DNA from: Deltaproteobacteria bacterium
GTDB taxonomy: Bacteria; Desulfobacterota; BSN033; UBA1163
DNA: 17,416 nucleotides
Assembly (NCBI GenBank): GCA_016875255.1
Contig: VGRU01000049.1
Span: 1-17,416 of the forward strand
Reading direction: 5' to 3'
Position numbers and translations under genes: made by a program. The notes beneath the pieces were generated by a model. The model made no database searches. It saw only the letters and a program-made list of their open reading frames with translations, and was not told the origin of the DNA. This document shows, one piece after another, positions 14,154 to 17,416 of this stretch; the stretch's first letter is position 1, and each line of letters opens with the position of its first letter.

Positions 14154-14182
14154 TTGACAGGGTCTTTAAAAGATGATATTTT
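14154..14182 (+). promoter_or_regulatory. Sigma-70-type promoter for the ABC importer operon
   Basis: TTGACA (14154-14159) and TATTTT (14177-14182) are separated by exactly 17 bases. The -35 is perfect and the -10 matches four of six. Transcription would begin near 14189, leaving a leader of about 105 bases before the ATG at 14295. The leader contains one extra AGGAGGT (at 14229-14235) with no ATG/GTG start placed well behind it. Confidence 0.5.
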
Positions 14183-14294
14183 TCGATTGTCTTCTGCTGT
14201 GAGAAACGACTTAAAACCTGAAAAGAAAGGAGGTGCTCAAAATCAGTGGGGAGATTAAAGTGAAGAGTTGTAACGCTTAAAAAGGAGGTTCAAT

Positions 14295-15287
14295 ATGTGG
14301 AAAAAGTTGTGCCCTATTCTAATTTTAATTCTTGTTGGTGCTGTCTCGATTAGCTTTGCACAGGAGAAAAAATCTAAGATATTCAAGATCGGCGTTACTC
14401 AGATCGTCTCCCACCCCGCATTAGACGGAGACGCAAAAGGATTTGAAAAGGCGTTGGCTGATGCGGGATTTAAAGAGGGGGTGAACGTCACTTACGATCG
14501 TCAGAATGCCCAGGGCGATATGGCCAATGCTCAGACGATCGCCCAGAAGTTCCTCGATGCAAAAGTGGACATGGTCCACAGCATTGCTACTCCCACCTCT
14601 CAGGCCGTTGTGAAGACGATCAAGAATATCCCTGTGGTCTTCTCTTCGGTCACCGATCCGGTTGACGCAGGATTGGTTCCAAAAACCAGTGGCCCGGGAA
14701 CAAAATCTGGGACGAATGTGACAGGTGTCAGCGACCGGTGGCCTGTCCATCTCCAGTTTGAGATGTATACCAAATTCGTTCCCAAGGCAAAAAAATGGGG
14801 AACGATCTATAACGCAGGAGATTCGAACTCCATGGTCCACATCAAAGAGATGAGGGAGTCTGCTAAGAAATTAGGCGTGGAACTGATCGAAGCCACGATC
14901 TCCACCAGCGCCGAGACTCTGCAAGCTGTCCAATCCCTTGCGGGAAAAGGAGTCCAAGCCATTAACATCACTTCCGACAATACGGCTGTCTCTGCCTTTG
15001 AGGCCATTGTCAAAGTGTGCAATGAAAAGAAGATTCCTCTGTTCGCCGGTGATGTGGACAGCGTCCCGCGAGGCGCAATCGCCGCCTATGGCCTGGATTA
15101 TTTTCTGATCGGGGAGTCTGCCGGCAAGAAGGCGGCCCAGATCCTTAAAGGTAAGAAACCTGGAGATATTCCCTGGGGGCCAGCTGAGAAGTTCAGCCTG
15201 GTCGTGAGCGAAAAGGCAGCGAAGGCACAGGGAGTCGTCATTCCTCCCGATCTTCTTAAAAAAGCAAGTAAGGTCGTCAAAGAATAG
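14295..15287 (+). CDS. ABC transporter substrate-binding protein (PF04392, TrpX-like)
   Basis: This 330-residue periplasmic binding protein has a signal peptide (MWKKLCPILILILVGAVSIS, cut near FAQ-EK). The mature part belongs to the ABC_sub_bind family, which includes the tryptophan-binding TrpX: FKIGVTQIVSHPALD at the start, KVDMVHSIATPTSQAVV, PVVFSSVTDPVDAGLV, and the family's VTGVSD. IPLFAGDVDSVPRGAIAAYG lies in the second lobe, with a GESAGKKAAQILKGKKPGDI end. Members bind aromatic amino acids, but ligands vary. A perfect AGGAGG lies before the ATG. It heads a three-gene importer operon with the permease and ATPase and probably has its own promoter at 14154. A stem-loop follows its stop, which may hold its expression above that of the downstream genes. 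Confidence 0.9.
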   Translation: MWKKLCPILILILVGAVSISFAQEKKSKIFKIGVTQIVSHPALDGDAKGFEKALADAGFKEGVNVTYDRQNAQGDMANAQTIAQKFLDAKVDMVHSIATPTSQAVVKTIKNIPVVFSSVTDPVDAGLVPKTSGPGTKSGTNVTGVSDRWPVHLQFEMYTKFVPKAKKWGTIYNAGDSNSMVHIKEMRESAKKLGVELIEATISTSAETLQAVQSLAGKGVQAINITSDNTAVSAFEAIVKVCNEKKIPLFAGDVDSVPRGAIAAYGLDYFLIGESAGKKAAQILKGKKPGDIPWGPAEKFSLVVSEKAAKAQGVVIPPDLLKKASKVVKE

Positions 15288-15314
15288 AATATTTTCTGAA
15301 TGCCTGTCATAAAA

Positions 15315-15356
15315 AATCCCCCTAACCCCCCTTTCATAAAGGGGGCGAGGGGGATT
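15315..15356. repeat. Stem-loop between binding-protein and permease genes
   Basis: AATCCCCC (15315-15322) pairs with GGGGGATT (15349-15356), and an inner CCCCCTTT pairs with AAAGGGGG around a CAT loop. It belongs to the same AATCCCCC/CCTTT repeat type as the copy at 17237-17318. It lies between the binding-protein stop (15287) and permease start (15370). It may protect the upstream message or reduce read-through. Confidence 0.75.
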
Positions 15357-15369
15357 ATTAATTCTTATC

Positions 15370-16263
15370 ATGGAAATTCTTTCCGGTATATTCCAAATCT
15401 CCTTAGAACAAGGATTGGCCTATGCCCTGGTCGCCCTGGGTATTGTGATCAGCTTCCGTATCCTTGCCTTCCCGGATTTAACTGTAGATGGAAGTTTCGT
15501 TCTGGGTGGAGCCGTGGTGGCGCGAATGATCGTCCTGGGGTATCAACCCCTGACAGGAGTTGTCCTTGCGATCCTCATTGGATTTTCTGCGGGGTGCGCA
15601 ACCGGGCTTCTCAACACCCGACTTAAAATCAATAGCCTTCTTGCAGGAATCTTGATCATGACCATCCTCTACTCGGTTAATCTTAGGGTGATGGGCCGAT
15701 CCAATACCCCTCTGCTCAACTATGTCACCGTCTTCACACCATTTGAACAGATGGAGATAAGATGGCTATCAGTCACTCTCTTCTTCGGAGGGATCGTATT
15801 GGCCTCAAAATTTCTCGCCGACCTTTTTTTCCACACGCAGGTCGGACTGGCCATGAGGGCCACCGGTGATAACGAACAGATGATCCGGACCCTGGGAGTG
15901 AACACAGACAATATGACGGTCCTCGGATTGGGCATTTCAAACGCCCTTGTTGCCCTCTCAGGATCCCTGGTCGCCCAACATCAGGGCTTTGCAGATATCG
16001 GAATGGGGATCGGCATGATCGTGGCTGGACTTGCTTCGATCATCATCGGAGAAACTCTGCTCCGGGCGAGGTCTGTGGGGATGATCACCTTTGCTGCCAT
16101 CGTTGGATCTTGCATCTATCGGCTGGTCATTACGATCGGCCTCTGGCTGGGTCTGGCGCCCACCGATCTCAAGATGGCGACAGGGGCCATGGTCATCATC
16201 GCTCTGGGCTTTCCAGCCCTCAAGAAAGGAAAAGAGGAGAAGCTTCATCTCCGGGGGATATGA
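15370..16263 (+). CDS. ABC transporter permease (BPD_transp_2, TrpY-like)
   Basis: This 297-residue inner-membrane protein is the permease of the importer, of the branched-chain/monosaccharide permease family (PF02653) with about eight membrane helices. It starts with the typical LEQGLAYALVALGIVISFRI and FPDLTVDGSFVLGGAV, and keeps GLLNTRLKINSLLAGI. The cytoplasmic coupling region is GLAMRATGDNEQMIRTLGVN, where the EAA-like loop meets the ATPase. The start has only a distant GAGGGGGA (about 15 bases upstream, in the stem-loop), so translation may be weak or depend on the stem. Three genes in one direction make this the membrane part of a complete importer. Family is confident, substrate inferred only from the binding protein. 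Confidence 0.9.
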   Translation: MEILSGIFQISLEQGLAYALVALGIVISFRILAFPDLTVDGSFVLGGAVVARMIVLGYQPLTGVVLAILIGFSAGCATGLLNTRLKINSLLAGILIMTILYSVNLRVMGRSNTPLLNYVTVFTPFEQMEIRWLSVTLFFGGIVLASKFLADLFFHTQVGLAMRATGDNEQMIRTLGVNTDNMTVLGLGISNALVALSGSLVAQHQGFADIGMGIGMIVAGLASIIIGETLLRARSVGMITFAAIVGSCIYRLVITIGLWLGLAPTDLKMATGAMVIIALGFPALKKGKEEKLHLRGI

Positions 16264-16264
16264 T

Positions 16265-16334
16265 AAGAAAATTTCAGATTGCAAATTGTAGATTGCAGAT
16301 TGAAAATTTTGAAACAGAAACAAAAAATTTTCTT
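16265..16334. repeat. Inverted repeat with tandem GATTGCA words between permease and ATPase genes
   Basis: AAGAAAATTT (16265-16274) pairs perfectly with AAATTTTCTT (16325-16334). Between them are repeated words CAGATTGCA, AAATTGTAGATTGCAGATTG. The structure lies in the 86-base spacer inside the importer operon and may shape the relative expression of the ATPase. Confidence 0.6.
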
Positions 16335-16349
16335 GCCGAAGGTGGCTAA

Positions 16350-17159
16350 GTGAATATGGAGGCAATGGTCCTCATACAGAACCTCAGAAAGATATTTAAT
16401 CGCAATACGATCGATGAGAAGGCGGCAATTGACGGGATTAGACTTGAAGTCCAAAGAGAGGAGTTTATCACGGTGATCGGATCAAATGGGGCAGGAAAAA
16501 CCACCCTACTCAATCTCATCGCCGGAACCTATTTCCCCGATGAGGGGAAAGTCTTCATCGACGGCAAAGAGGTAACTCTTCTGCCCGAGCACCGGAGGGC
16601 TAAATATCTTGGGAGAATTTTCCAGAACCCATTGATGGGAACGGCATCTTCCATGACCATTGAAGAGAATCTTTCCATGGCCGAACTCCGAGGGCAACCG
16701 AGGGGACTCTCCTGGGGGGTGACCAAGAAGGGAAGGGAGCGATTCCGGGAACTTCTAAAAACCCTTGAACTGGGTCTGGAGAACCGTCTACGAGACCGGG
16801 TCAGCCTCCTCTCAGGTGGCCAGCGGCAGTGCCTTACCCTGCTGATGGCTACACTCTCTCTGCCCAAACTTTTGCTCCTGGATGAGCATACTGCCTCTCT
16901 CGATCCAAAAACAGCGGAGAAGGTCATTGACCTGACCGACCGGATTGTCAGGGAGAACAGACTCACCACGATCATGGTCACCCATAATATGCTTCAGGCC
17001 ATCAACTTCGGAGATCGGATGATCATGCTCCATGAAGGAAGGATCCAGTTCGATATCAAGGGTGAAGAGAAGAAGCGCCTGACCGTAGAGGAAGTGGTTA
17101 AAAGATTTGGTGAGAAATTAGAGGACGAAACCTTACTCTGCAAACCGGTGGAGGGATGA
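16350..17159 (+). CDS. ABC transporter ATP-binding protein (TrpZ-like)
   Basis: This 269-residue cytosolic ATPase powers the importer. Walker A is GSNGAGKTT, the Q-loop follows RIFQNP, the signature is LSGGQRQ, Walker B is LLLLDEHTASLD and the H-loop is VTHN. It matches the ATPase that accompanies PF04392 binding proteins. Possible starts are GTG at 16350 and ATGs at 16356 and 16365. AAGGTGG lies 4-10 bases before the first two, while GGAGG lies too close to the third, so 16350 or 16356 is most likely. It follows the permease after an 86-base spacer with an inverted repeat. No further gene follows it in the window. Function is confident, substrate is inferred. Confidence 0.93.
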   Translation: MNMEAMVLIQNLRKIFNRNTIDEKAAIDGIRLEVQREEFITVIGSNGAGKTTLLNLIAGTYFPDEGKVFIDGKEVTLLPEHRRAKYLGRIFQNPLMGTASSMTIEENLSMAELRGQPRGLSWGVTKKGRERFRELLKTLELGLENRLRDRVSLLSGGQRQCLTLLMATLSLPKLLLLDEHTASLDPKTAEKVIDLTDRIVRENRLTTIMVTHNMLQAINFGDRMIMLHEGRIQFDIKGEEKKRLTVEEVVKRFGEKLEDETLLCKPVEG

Positions 17160-17207
17160 ATTTAAAACAATTAAAGGTTAAGTGACAACGTTCAGGACAT
17201 CGTTTAC

Positions 17208-17404
17208 TATTACCCCAATTGAGTCAAAAGTTTTATAAAATCCCCTCTAACTCCCCTTTGCCAAAGGGGAGAACCCATGATCATCCCCCTTTGGAAAAGG
17301 GGGAATGAGGGGGATTTTAAAATGTGACCCAAACGCTCGATCGTGGCCTAAGCATCAATGAAACTATTCAATAAAGGATTTTTTTTCGCTCAATTGGGGT
17401 ATTA
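17208..17404. repeat. Nested inverted repeat: 16-bp outer arms enclosing an AATCCCC-type palindrome
   Basis: The last 257 bases hold no gene. Outer arms TATTACCCCAATTGAG (17208-17223) and CTCAATTGGGGTATTA (17389-17404) pair with one mismatch. Inside lies AAAATCCCC/GGGGATTTT (17237-17245 and 17310-17318) enclosing two hairpins, CCCCTTTG/CAAAGGGG and CCCCCTTT/AAAGGGGG. The inner part is the same repeat type as at 15315. Just left of it, GTGACAACGTTCAGGACATCG (17182-17202) resembles, from memory only, the end of an IS481-type insertion sequence. No transposase is present in the window. Confidence 0.65.
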
Positions 17405-17416
17405 TTCTTTTGTCAA

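Noticed and set aside
14142..14258. A 38-residue open frame starting MPDDLTGSLKDDIF before the binding-protein gene, with AAGGA upstream.
   Set aside because: A strong promoter (TTGACA at 14154, TATTTT at 14177) lies inside it, so the importer transcript would start after its ATG. It has no recognisable motif and looks like chance.

Overview
The window looks like chromosomal DNA of an anaerobic, Gram-negative bacterium, most likely a Desulfobacterota (former Deltaproteobacteria) lineage. This is inference. The pointers are several iron-sulfur flavoproteins, an NtrC-type sigma-54 activator, a PAS sensor ending in a Cys-rich domain common in that group, a twin-arginine lipoprotein, strong purine-rich ribosome sites and many short dispersed palindromes between genes. 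There are no RNA genes, CRISPR arrays, transposase or phage genes.

Layout. From 1 to 12400 every gene is on the minus strand; from 12808 to 17159 every gene is on the plus strand. Reading down the minus strand from 12400: a DMT-family exporter; a membrane PAS sensor without a recognised output domain; a two-domain iron-sulfur flavodoxin-like protein; a Tat-exported nitroreductase-like lipoprotein; a stand-alone LigD-type 3'-phosphoesterase; a palindromic repeat; an NtrC-type response regulator; an AT-rich spacer with a good sigma-54 promoter match; a 48-residue two-CXXC protein missing from simple ORF calls; a degenerate receiver-domain protein; a dispersed repeat; a DUF2156 protein with a carboxymuconolactone-decarboxylase-like protein; then a compact four-gene operon (two small proteins, a MidA/NDUFAF7-type methyltransferase, a partial iron-sulfur flavoprotein) that runs off the left edge.

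The plus strand carries a leucine-dehydrogenase-type amino-acid dehydrogenase, then a second, inverted copy of the dispersed repeat, then a complete three-gene ABC importer (binding protein, permease, ATPase) of the family that includes tryptophan importers. The dehydrogenase and the importer together suggest uptake and oxidative deamination of hydrophobic or aromatic amino acids.

The most interesting unit is 3971-6262. A complete NtrC-type activator lies directly upstream of a strong -24/-12 promoter match. That promoter would drive a tiny zinc-ribbon-like protein and a receiver domain that has lost its phosphorylatable Asp (Asn53) and its conserved Lys (Arg102). A 16-bp palindrome and several AGACA half-sites lie between activator and promoter. 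This reads as a small self-contained sigma-54 regulatory module of unknown output. The second notable signal is the pair of about 83% identical, inverted repeat copies at 3.8-3.95 kb and 13.9-14.1 kb, whose cores have identical length and share one open frame.
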